NCBI RefSeq assembly: GCF_028463985.1
Contig: NZ_CP116766.1
Location: 1,612,001 to 1,676,000 of the forward strand
DNA: 64,000 bases
Reading direction: 5' to 3'
Source: Neisseria lisongii
GTDB taxonomy: Bacteria; Pseudomonadota; Gammaproteobacteria; Burkholderiales; Neisseriaceae
Shown: piece by piece, positions 53,055-60,151 of the stretch
How positions within the stretch are numbered: the stretch's first letter is position 1
Layout: every line of letters begins with the position of its first letter
Translations under genes and position numbers: made by a program
Notes under the pieces: model-generated
What the model was told of the DNA's origin: nothing
The model's database searches: none
The model's input: only the letters and a program-made list of their open reading frames with translations

Positions 53055-53852
53055 TTAAGCCGTCAGCGCCATGATGGCGGTGTACACGCTTAGAACGGCA
53101 ATCAGGCTGTCGGTGCGGTCGAATACGCCGCCGTGGCCGGGCAATAAATTGCTGCTGTCTTTCAGTCCGGCGGTACGTTTGAACCAGCTCTCAAGCAGGT
53201 CGCCGCAAATGCTGACCGCCGTCAGCAGCCAGCCGATAATCACGGCTGCCGTATCGCCGACATCAACCGCCAGCCAGCCGGCATGATTGACGCAGACCAT
53301 ATACAGTGCCACGCACAATGCGCCGCCGATGGCACCTTCCCAGCTTTTGCCGGGACTGATGGCGGGGGCGATTTTGCGTTTGCCGAATGCCTTGCCGCAG
53401 AAGTAGGCGGCAATATCCGCCACCCACACCAAGCCCATAATGGCCAGCAGCGAAACGGCGGCTTCCCGTGTCGGGCGTTGGGAAACCAGTGCAAACCAAA
53501 ACGGCATCATCAGCAGCCAGCCCAAGGCATAACGCTGCCGGTTTTGGGTCAGTGTCCATTTGTTTTTCAGCCACAGCGGTACGCCGACCAGCCAAAACGC
53601 CAGCACCACGCACCACACCAGCGCCGGAAGCTGCCAGCCGCCGGCATAGGCAACTAGACAGAAACCGGCGCTGGTTGCCAGATAAGTGCGGCGCTGTTCT
53701 TTTTCGATGCCGCTGATGCGGGTATATTCCGCCAGCGCCAACAGGGCAATCAGGGCGGAAAAGGCTGCCCACAAGGCATTTGGTGCGTAAAAAAGCATAC
53801 CCAACATCAGGGGCAACAGCCATAATGCGGTGATTATCCGTTGTTTCAACAT
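53055..53852 (-). CDS. cdsA: Phosphatidate cytidylyltransferase
   Basis: CdsA makes CDP-diacylglycerol, precursor of all membrane phospholipids. The 265-residue protein has about seven to eight membrane helices and the C-terminal family signature SWFKRTAGLKDSSNLLPGHG followed by GVFDRTDS. The start MLKQRIITALWL gives the normal length; an upstream extension runs into uppS. It begins one base after the uppS stop, so the two are translationally linked. Confidence 0.96.
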   Translation of the reverse strand: MLKQRIITALWLLPLMLGMLFYAPNALWAAFSALIALLALAEYTRISGIEKEQRRTYLATSAGFCLVAYAGGWQLPALVWCVVLAFWLVGVPLWLKNKWTLTQNRQRYALGWLLMMPFWFALVSQRPTREAAVSLLAIMGLVWVADIAAYFCGKAFGKRKIAPAISPGKSWEGAIGGALCVALYMVCVNHAGWLAVDVGDTAAVIIGWLLTAVSICGDLLESWFKRTAGLKDSSNLLPGHGGVFDRTDSLIAVLSVYTAIMALTA

Positions 53853-53853
53853 A

Positions 53854-54600
53854 TCAACTCCGTTGCTGATCCTGCGGCAACTGTTCCGAGGTGCGGCCGA
53901 AACGGCGTTCCCGGTTTTGGAACGAGGCAATCGCTGCGTCTAGGGCTTTGCGGTCGAAATCGGGCCACAGAATATCGGTAAAATAGAGTTCGGCATACGC
54001 CATCTGCCACAAGAGGAAATTGCTGATGCGGGTTTCGCCGCCGGTGCGGATAAAGAGATCGGGTTCGGGGGCATCGCCCAGCATCAGATGGGCGGCCAGT
54101 TTTTCTTCGCTGATGTCGGTTTCGCCTGCCGCCATCAGTTTGCCGACTGCCTGCAAAATGTCCCAGCGGCCGCCGTAGTCGGCGGCGATGGTCAGGGTCA
54201 GGCCGGTATTGGCGGCGGTGAGCGCCTCGGCTGCGGCAATGCCCCGACAAATCTCTTCGTTAAACCGTTCCCGACTGCCGATGACCCGCACCCGGATATT
54301 GTTTTCGTGCAGCCGTTTGACCTGTTTTTGCAGCGCCTGTAAAAACAGCCCCATCAGGAAGCTGACTTCTTCTTCGGGGCGACGCCAGTTTTCGGTGGAA
54401 AAAGCAAATACCGTCAGATAGCGCACTCCGCTTTCGACACAGTTGCGCACCATGTTTTCCAAGGCATCCAAGCCCCGTTTATGCCCCATCACCCGGGGTA
54501 GGAAGCGTTTTTTCGCCCAACGGCCGTTGCCGTCCATAATCACGGCGATATGCTGCGGAATCTGCGTGTGCTGCGGAATCGTCTGCGTACTGCTGTTCAT
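53854..54600 (-). CDS. uppS: Undecaprenyl diphosphate synthase
   Basis: UppS is a cis-prenyltransferase that extends farnesyl diphosphate with eight isoprene units to make the lipid carrier of peptidoglycan and other envelope polymers. The 248-residue protein has the catalytic MDGNGRWAKKR (about 22-32), YLTVFAFSTENWRRP, and the C-terminal DLFIRTGGETRISNFLLWQ. It follows frr after 52 bp. Confidence 0.97.
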   Translation of the reverse strand: MNSSTQTIPQHTQIPQHIAVIMDGNGRWAKKRFLPRVMGHKRGLDALENMVRNCVESGVRYLTVFAFSTENWRRPEEEVSFLMGLFLQALQKQVKRLHENNIRVRVIGSRERFNEEICRGIAAAEALTAANTGLTLTIAADYGGRWDILQAVGKLMAAGETDISEEKLAAHLMLGDAPEPDLFIRTGGETRISNFLLWQMAYAELYFTDILWPDFDRKALDAAIASFQNRERRFGRTSEQLPQDQQRS

Positions 54601-54652
54601 AACTGCCTCGTCTGCGGCGGCAAGCCTTTGCTCGGTTTGCCGCCGGTGTGCA

Positions 54653-55210
54653 TTAAATCGCCATCAAATCGGCTTCTTTGGCTTCCAAAATCTTATCCGC
54701 TTCGGCAATCGCTTTGTCGGTCAGTTTTTGAATATTTTCTTCGGCACGACGGGCATCGTCTTCAGAAATTTCTTTGTCTTTCAACAATTTTTTGATGTGG
54801 TCGTTGGCATCGCGGCGCACGTTGCGGATAGACACGCGACCTTCTTCCACTTCGCCGCGCACGACTTTAATCAGGTCTTTGCGGCGCTCTTCGGTCAGCA
54901 TCGGCATCGGCACACGGATTAAATCGCCGATAGCGGCCGGGTTCAGCCCCAGATTGGAATCACGAATCGCTTTTTCCACTTTGGCCGCCATATTGCTTTC
55001 AAACGGTTTCACGCCGATGGTTCGGGCATCGAGCAGGGTTACGTTGGCCACTTGGCTCACCGGCACCATGCTGCCCCAGTATTCCACTTCCACTTGGTCA
55101 AGCAAACCGGTATGCGCACGGCCGGTACGCACTTTGGACAGGTTTTCTTTCAGCACTTCCAACGAGCGCTGCATTTTGCCTTCGGCTGTTTTTTGAATAT
55201 CGCTAATCAT
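54653..55210 (-). CDS. frr: Ribosome recycling factor
   Basis: RRF splits the post-termination ribosome together with EF-G. The 185-residue length is standard. Recognisable segments are the N-terminal helix MQRSLEVLKENLSKVRTGRA, YWGSMVPVSQVANVTLLDAR, and the C-terminal VRRDANDHIKKLLKDKEISED. Downstream of pyrH on the same strand, with a 393-bp gap rich in DUS and a CREE-like element. Confidence 0.97.
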   Translation of the reverse strand: MISDIQKTAEGKMQRSLEVLKENLSKVRTGRAHTGLLDQVEVEYWGSMVPVSQVANVTLLDARTIGVKPFESNMAAKVEKAIRDSNLGLNPAAIGDLIRVPMPMLTEERRKDLIKVVRGEVEEGRVSIRNVRRDANDHIKKLLKDKEISEDDARRAEENIQKLTDKAIAEADKILEAKEADLMAI

Positions 55211-55253
55211 CTTGTTCTTTCGTATTTAAAAATCAATCGGGTAACACTGTATG

Positions 55254-55290
55254 CCGTCTGAAAAACGAGCCATGCTGTTTTCAGACGGCC
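55254..55290. repeat. Inverted DUS pair upstream of frr
   Basis: ATGCCGTCTGAAAAA and TTTTCAGACGGCCT, about 45 bp upstream of the frr start and directly abutting the CREE-like element. Confidence 0.6.
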
Positions 55291-55398
55291 TATCGTGAAT
55301 TCACTTTAAAAGTATTACAGCGTTGGCTCGCCTTGCCGTACTACCTGTACTGTCTGCGGCTCGCCGCCTTGTACTACTTTTAAAGTGAATCCACTATA
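55291..55398. repeat. Short CREE-like element (108 bp) between pyrH and frr
   Basis: It runs from TATCGTGAATTCACTTTAAA to TTTAAAGTGAATCCACTATA with the interior CAGCGTTGGCTCGCC, CCGTACTACCTGTACTGTC, GCGGCTCGCCGCCTTG. It is nearly the same as the reverse complement of the element at 61720-61827 and lacks the internal insert of the long form. It lies in the leader of frr within the cluster. Confidence 0.85.
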
Positions 55399-55455
55399 AT
55401 CGGTTCGGTAACGTTACATAGTACCGTTAATCGGGCGGAACGACAAGCCGTAACA

Positions 55456-55562
55456 AGGCCGTCTGAAAACCCGTTTCACTCATTTTAGCAAAACCTATGA
55501 TTTCAGCTTCACAGAAATTCGCTTTGCTCGTTTTAGCGAAACCTACGGTTTTCAGACGGCCT
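55456..55562. repeat. Inverted DUS pair with DUS-linked repeat after pyrH
   Basis: AAGGCCGTCTGAAAAC at the left and GGTTTTCAGACGGCCT at the right bracket the reversed DUS-linked repeat (CATTTTAGCAAAACCTATG, GAAATTCGCTTTGCTCG, TTTTAGCGAAACCTACGG). Confidence 0.65.
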
Positions 55563-55603
55563 TACGGTATGGATTGCGGACCAACCCTTAACGCAATGTC
55601 CGC

Positions 55604-56323
55604 TTAGCAATGTACCAACGTACCTTCGTTTTCGCCGAGTACCACCCGCTTGAGTGCGCCCTCTTTGGCGATACCGAATACCACGATATTCAGCTTGCGC
55701 TCACGGCACAGGGCGAATGCGGTGGCATCCATCACTTTCAGGTTTTTGTTCAGGGCTTCATCAAAAGTGATGGTTTCGTAGCGGGCAGCCGAAGGGTCTT
55801 TTTTCGGGTCGGCGGTATAAACGCCGTCCACATTGGTGGCTTTGAGCATCACATCGCAGTTCATTTCTGCACCGCGCAGGGCGGCGGCGGTATCTGTAGT
55901 GAAGAACGGATTGCCGGTACCGGCGGCAAAAATCACTACTTTGCCTTCTTCCAAATACTGAATCGCTTTCGGGCGGGCGTAGGTTTCGGTAATCTGCTGC
56001 ATACTCAGGGCGGATTGAACCCGGGCTTTGATGCCCAGCGATTCAAATGCGTCTTTCAGTGCCAAGGCATTCATCACGGTGGCCATCATGCCCATATAGT
56101 CGGCGGTGGCTCGGTCCATGCTGCCCGCTTGTGCGGATACGCCCCGGAAAATGTTGCCGCCGCCGACTACTACGCCGACCTGCACGCCCATTTCTACGAC
56201 TTCTTTGACCTGTCCGACAATCTGCATGATGGTTTCACGGTTGATGCCGAATGCGTCCTGCCCCATCAGCGATTCGCCGGAAAGTTTTAACAGTATCCGT
56301 TTGTATTTTGTTGGCTGTGTCAT
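55604..56323 (-). CDS. pyrH: Uridylate kinase
   Basis: PyrH phosphorylates UMP to UDP; it is hexameric, activated by GTP and inhibited by UTP. The 239-residue amino acid kinase-fold protein begins KYKRILLKLSGESLMGQD and has VGVVVGGGNIFRG, the acceptor segment MGMMATVMNALAL and VDGVYTADPKKDP. It is placed between tsf and frr as in most bacteria. A terminator hairpin after tsf suggests it also has its own promoter in the 190-bp gap. Confidence 0.97.
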   Translation of the reverse strand: MTQPTKYKRILLKLSGESLMGQDAFGINRETIMQIVGQVKEVVEMGVQVGVVVGGGNIFRGVSAQAGSMDRATADYMGMMATVMNALALKDAFESLGIKARVQSALSMQQITETYARPKAIQYLEEGKVVIFAAGTGNPFFTTDTAAALRGAEMNCDVMLKATNVDGVYTADPKKDPSAARYETITFDEALNKNLKVMDATAFALCRERKLNIVVFGIAKEGALKRVVLGENEGTLVHC

Positions 56324-56461
56324 AAAATACCTTGCTTTCTTTCAAATAAATAATGTTGTCGGACCGGTTGGCGGTAATGGTTTAAACAGAAAAGAAACCT
56401 GCGTATCTTTTGTGGTTAAACCACTATTCCCACAACGGTTTTCATCGCTGTTTTTTCAAAA

Positions 56462-56500
56462 AAAAGCACCCTGATTCAGCGCTGAATCCAGGTGCTTTTC
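56462..56500 (-). terminator. Terminator after tsf
   Basis: AAAAGCACC and GGTGCTTTT enclose the palindrome TGATTCAGCGCTGAATCC. On the minus strand it is followed by a T-run. It separates tsf from pyrH. Confidence 0.88.
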
Positions 56501-56512
56501 TTCATGGCTTGA

Positions 56513-57367
56513 TTACACTTTCGCAGCAGCAGCGACTTCGGCAGCGTAATCCACTTCTTTTTTCTCGATACCGTCGCCTACTTTGTAACGTACAAAGCTG
56601 AATACTTCGGTATTGTTTTCTTTCAGGTATTGCGCCACGGTTTGGTCAGGGTTCATCACAAATGCTTGGCCGTTCAAAGTGATTTCTGCCAAGAATTTGC
56701 GGATACGGCCTTCGACCATTTTCTCTGCGATGTCAGCAGGTTTGCCGGAAGCAATCGCTTGCTCGGTGTAGATGTGGCGTTCTTTTTCAACGGTTTCGGC
56801 ATCCACTTCGGCTTCGGAAACGCATTGCGGTTTGGCCGCTACGATGTGCATACCTACTTTGCGTGCCACGTCTTCGTCGCCGCTGAATTCAACCAATACG
56901 CCTTCGGTCGCCAATGCACCGTGGATGTAGGCAACCAGTTTGTTTTGGGTGTCAATCACTTGGAAGCGGCGTACAGACATGTTCTCGCCCAATTTGGCGA
57001 TAATGGCTTTGCGTTCGGCTTCAACCAGTTCGCTCAATTCTTCCACAGTAGCCGGTTTTTTCTCGGCGGCGGTTTTGGCAACCAGATTGGCAAATGCCAC
57101 AAAGCCTGCGTCTTTGGCAACGAAGTCGGTTTCGCAGTTTACTTCAACCAATGCGCCGACATTGCCTTCAACGGCGAATGCCAACACGCCTTCAGCAGCA
57201 GTACGGCCTGCCAGTTTGCCGGCTTTGGCGCCGGATTTGATGCGCAGGATTTCTTCTGCTTTTTCAAAATTGCCTTCGGCTTCTACCAAGGCTTTTTTGC
57301 ATTCCATCATGCCCAGACCGGTAGCGGCACGCAGGTCGGCAACCATTTTTGCAGTAATTTCTGCCAT
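56513..57367 (-). CDS. tsf: Elongation factor Ts
   Basis: EF-Ts exchanges GDP for GTP on EF-Tu. The 284-residue protein starts MAEITAKMVADLRAATGLGM with the UBA-like domain MMECKKALVEAEGNFEKAEE, then NVGALVEVNCETDFVAKD, which contacts EF-Tu. I use the start at 57367 with AAGGAG-like GGAG upstream; an eight-codon extension is not typical. Cotranscribed with rpsB, with a hairpin between. Confidence 0.97.
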   Translation of the reverse strand: MAEITAKMVADLRAATGLGMMECKKALVEAEGNFEKAEEILRIKSGAKAGKLAGRTAAEGVLAFAVEGNVGALVEVNCETDFVAKDAGFVAFANLVAKTAAEKKPATVEELSELVEAERKAIIAKLGENMSVRRFQVIDTQNKLVAYIHGALATEGVLVEFSGDEDVARKVGMHIVAAKPQCVSEAEVDAETVEKERHIYTEQAIASGKPADIAEKMVEGRIRKFLAEITLNGQAFVMNPDQTVAQYLKENNTEVFSFVRYKVGDGIEKKEVDYAAEVAAAAKV

Positions 57368-57445
57368 GTTAAGCTCCTTAATATTTGGCAAAACGGCTGA
57401 TGCGGCGGATAGGCCGTCCGTTTTGCGTTCAATCGTAATACTCTG

Positions 57446-57470
57446 AAAAAAGGGGCATAAAGCCCCTCTT
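57446..57470 (-). terminator. Hairpin with T-run between rpsB and tsf
   Basis: On the minus strand AGGGGC TTTAT GCCCCT is followed by TTTTTTC. It is a partial terminator that would lower EF-Ts relative to S2, as known in rpsB-tsf operons. Confidence 0.85.
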
Positions 57471-57482
57471 GGTTTAACCGGA

Positions 57483-58208
57483 TTACTCGGCGGCTGCTTG
57501 GGCAGCAGCTACGGTTTCTTGCAGGGCTTGGTTTTTGCCTTCCAAAACCGCATCGGCGATGCCGCGGCAGTACAGACGGATTGCTTTTGCAGAGTCGTCG
57601 TTACCCGGAATCACGTATTTCACACCGTCAGGGCTGTTGTTGGTATCGACAACGGCAATTACCGGAATGCCCAGTTTTTCGGCCTCAACCAGCGTACCTT
57701 TTTGGTAACCGGTATCGATAACGAAGATGGCATCAGGCAGGCCTTTCATGTTTTTGATACCGCCCAGAGAGCGTTCCAGTTTTTCAACGTCGCGTTGCAT
57801 TTCCAGAATTTCTTTTTTGCTGTAACCGCTTTCGGCAGCATTTTCCAGAGCAGCAGTTTTTTCTTCCAGACGTTTGATAGACTGTTTCACAGTTTTATAG
57901 TTGGTCAGCATACCGCCCAACCAACGGTGATCCACGAAAGGCATACCGGCACGGGTTGCTTCTTCGCGAATGATTTCGCGGGCTTGGCGTTTGGTGCCGA
58001 CAAACAGCACAGTACCTTTGTTTGCAACCAGACGACGAACGGCTTCTTGCGCATCTTGGAACATCGGCAGGGTTTTTTCCAGATTCACGATGTGGATTTT
58101 GTTGCGCGAACCGAAAATGTATTGTTCCATTTTCGGGTTCCAGAAACGGGTTTGGTGACCGAAGTGAACACCGGCTTCAATCATCTGACGCATAGTAATT
58201 TGAGACAT
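57483..58208 (-). CDS. rpsB: 30S ribosomal protein S2
   Basis: S2 is needed late in small subunit assembly and binds near S1. The 241-residue protein has the N-terminal signature TMRQMIEAGVHFGHQTRFWN, then VGTKRQAREII and DAIFVIDTGYQKGTLVEAEK, and IPVIAVVDTNNSPDGVKYVI. The start MSQITMRQ is chosen over an 11-codon longer frame. First gene of the large leftward cluster. The 5' leader of about 125 nt includes an ACCAAGCACC...GGTGGGC-like hairpin, where S2 autoregulation would be expected. Confidence 0.97.
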   Translation of the reverse strand: MSQITMRQMIEAGVHFGHQTRFWNPKMEQYIFGSRNKIHIVNLEKTLPMFQDAQEAVRRLVANKGTVLFVGTKRQAREIIREEATRAGMPFVDHRWLGGMLTNYKTVKQSIKRLEEKTAALENAAESGYSKKEILEMQRDVEKLERSLGGIKNMKGLPDAIFVIDTGYQKGTLVEAEKLGIPVIAVVDTNNSPDGVKYVIPGNDDSAKAIRLYCRGIADAVLEGKNQALQETVAAAQAAAE

Positions 58209-58339
58209 GATATTCCTTAAATTTGAAAGGGTTAAGAGCACACATTCAATCGCATAGAACTTGTTTGACCAAGCACCCTTCGGCGAAAGTGGGCATATTT
58301 AAAAAAGTTTGTTTTGCTTTGAAAAGCCAAAGCCTGAGA

Positions 58340-58368
58340 ATTATATAGGATTTTAGGCCGTCTGAAAA
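58340..58368 (-). promoter_or_regulatory. rpsB promoter, -35 supplied by a DUS
   Basis: On the minus strand TTTTCA (58363-58368) lies 17 bp from a perfect TATAAT (58340-58345). The TTTTCA is the start of TTTTCAGACGGCC, a reverse DUS. Confidence 0.6.
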
Positions 58369-58379
58369 GAGAGGCGGCA

Positions 58380-58586
58380 TTAAGGCTGCATACCGCCGTT
58401 GCCTTCCGCCGCTTCCTGCTGCTTCATCAAGCGGTTGCGGCGGCGGATACGGACGATGACCGCCGTTAGCACCATCGGCAACACCACCCAAAATACAAAA
58501 TAAATCAATGCCCTCGCCAACGACGGCTGGGCGGCGGAAAACAGTACCGCCACAAACAGATAACCCATCACCACAATATGCCACAT
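58380..58586 (-). CDS. Small two-helix membrane protein
   Basis: I do not recognise this 68-residue protein. It has two hydrophobic segments (about 3-19 and 25-45), then a basic stretch VRIRRRNRLMKQQEAAEGNGG that places the C-terminus in the cytoplasm by the positive-inside rule. Size and pattern resemble many small inner membrane proteins of unknown function. It lies upstream of the rpsB promoter on the same strand, and a DUS follows its stop. AAGGATTATTGAA upstream provides a moderate ribosome binding site. Confidence 0.65.
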   Translation of the reverse strand: MWHIVVMGYLFVAVLFSAAQPSLARALIYFVFWVVLPMVLTAVIVRIRRRNRLMKQQEAAEGNGGMQP

Positions 58587-58628
58587 TTCAATAATCCTTT
58601 CTTACCGTCCGTTTTCGTGTGCAGCAAT

Positions 58629-58702
58629 TCATTTCACGCATTTTAGCTGCGCTGAAACCCACGTTGCTCGTTTTGGCGAAACCTACAGTTTTCAGACGGC
58701 AT
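58629..58702. repeat. DUS-linked repeat (reverse orientation)
   Basis: CATTTCACGCATTTTAGCTG, GAAACCCACGTTGCTCGTTT, TGGCGAAACCTACAG, then TTTTCAGACGGCAT. It lies upstream of the fau gene and the small membrane protein. Confidence 0.6.
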
Positions 58703-58775
58703 GCAGTGATTTTTGCACGCCTGAAAGCAAACGCTATATACTTTGACAAACCGAATCATAACAGGCCGTCTGAAA

Positions 58776-59390
58776 ATGAGTGAAACGAATTTCTGTGCAG
58801 CTACAACGAGAAATACCGAGAAAACCGAACTGCGCCGTCGGCTGCGCAAAGCCCGTGCCGCCATGTCCGAAGCCGAACGGGCGGCGGCGACCCGAACCAT
58901 CAATGTCCGGCTCAAACGACTGATTCGCCGCAACAGCAGAATCGGCATTTACTGGCCGATCGGCAAAGAACTGCGGCTGGACGGTTTTGTCCAAGCCGCC
59001 CTGCAGCGTGGGGCGAAACTGTATCTTCCCTATATCGAACCGAACGCCAGACGGCTGTGGTTCACGCCTTATTTTGCCGACCAACGCCAGCGCCCCGAAC
59101 GCCGCAAAGGGCGGAGCAAACTCTATATTCCGCAGTTTGCCGGTGAAAAAATCCGTGTCCACCGCCTGAACACGCTGATCGTTCCCGTGGTCGGCATGGA
59201 CAGACGGGGTTTCCGCCTCGGGCAAGCGGGCGGTTTTTACGATGCCACGCTGTCGGCGATGAAACACCGACTGCAGGCCAAAACCATAGGCGCGGGCTTT
59301 GCCTGCCAACTGGTCGATGCCCTACCCGCCGAAGCGCACGATATCCCGCTGGACGGTTTTGTGTCGGAACACGACAATCTGAGGTTTTAA
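58776..59390 (+). CDS. fau: 5-formyltetrahydrofolate cyclo-ligase
   Basis: The enzyme converts 5-formyltetrahydrofolate to 5,10-methenyltetrahydrofolate using ATP. It is 204 residues, slightly longer than E. coli YgfA. The conserved region starts ELRRRLRKARAAMSEAER; further landmarks are IGIYWPIGKELRLDGFV and the C-terminal ATP/metal segment DRRGFRLGQAGGFYDATLS. The start ATG is inside a DUS-linked repeat, so the first 14 or so residues (MSETNFCAATTRN) are encoded by the repeat. An upstream TTG frame is also open. E. coli encodes 6S RNA next to this gene; I see none here. Confidence 0.9.
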   Translation: MSETNFCAATTRNTEKTELRRRLRKARAAMSEAERAAATRTINVRLKRLIRRNSRIGIYWPIGKELRLDGFVQAALQRGAKLYLPYIEPNARRLWFTPYFADQRQRPERRKGRSKLYIPQFAGEKIRVHRLNTLIVPVVGMDRRGFRLGQAGGFYDATLSAMKHRLQAKTIGAGFACQLVDALPAEAHDIPLDGFVSEHDNLRF

Positions 59391-59509
59391 GGCCGTCTGA
59401 AAACGAGCGAAGCGAGTTTCTGCGCAGCTAAAACCGCAGGTTTCGCTAAAACGGGCAAAGCAAGTTTCTACGAAGCCAAAATTCACTTACGACCTGTTTT
59501 CAGACGGCA
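59391..59509. repeat. DUS-linked repeat array after fau
   Basis: AGGCCGTCTGAAAACGAGCG, AAGCGAGTTTCTGCGCAGC, TAAAACCGCAGGTTTCGC, then a second GGGCAAAGCAAGTTTCTACG unit and a closing TTTTCAGACGGCAT. It is the longest unit of the family in this window together with 43575-43660. Confidence 0.7.
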
Positions 59510-59581
59510 TTGAAACTGACTCAGCCCGCCCCGATATTGGGAACTGTTAATTCATTATCAAAAAATCTGAAAGGAAAGCTC

Positions 59582-59818
59582 ATGCAGCCCGTTTCTTATG
59601 CCGCCACCCACCGCCACACCTGCAACAAAGCGCTGTATGTCGCCATGGCGCTGCTGTTCGGTTCGTTGGGCGTACACAAATTCTGCGCCGGTCGGGTGTG
59701 GATGGGTCTGCTCTACGTCCTCTTTTGCTGGACAGGCATTCCGGGTATTGTCGGCATCATCGAGGGCATTTGGGCCGCCTTCAAACCGACCGACTCGCTC
59801 GGTGCGATTATCGTTTAA
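59582..59818 (+). CDS. TM2 domain protein
   Basis: A 78-residue membrane protein with a TM2 domain: two helices at about 21-37 and 42-62 joined by a short loop (FGSLGVHKFCAGRVWMGLLY). The function of TM2 proteins is unknown. The start at 59582 has AAAGGAAAGC upstream; the longer frame to 59510 lies in the repeat. Cysteines at positions 14, 33 and 48 are unusual for such a small membrane protein. Alone between fau and mqo. Confidence 0.82.
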   Translation: MQPVSYAATHRHTCNKALYVAMALLFGSLGVHKFCAGRVWMGLLYVLFCWTGIPGIVGIIEGIWAAFKPTDSLGAIIV

Positions 59819-60151
59819 CCGTTTTTTACCTTACGCAAAAAATTTTAAGAAGTTAATAACTTTTTTAAATCTTTATAACGTATTGATAAATAGATATTTT
59901 TAATCTCGCACCGCAACGGGGGCTAAAAAATATATGCCCCCGCTGCATAAATTCTTTGCATTTCTCTGAAAAATCTACTAAATTCTTGGGTAAATATGTC
60001 AACAATCCGCACTCGTGCGGATTCGTGTTTAAAAAATAATCATAAAAGCAAAGAGAGCGTTAAAAAAATTATTTTCCGCAGCGGCGGCAAACCAAGGCCG
60101 TCTGAAAAATAAACATTTTAACGACAGGCTTATTCTTTAGGAGTATGAACC
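59819..60151. other. AT-rich intergenic region upstream of mqo
   Basis: A 333-bp region without a gene. It contains a hairpin CGGGGGC/GCCCCCG (59917-59942), probably ending the TM2 transcript, and a perfect stem AATCCGCA...TGCGGATT at about 60004-60023. It ends with one DUS and the mqo ribosome binding site. The AT-rich stretch is a likely mqo promoter region, but I cannot point to a clear -35/-10 pair. Confidence 0.5.
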
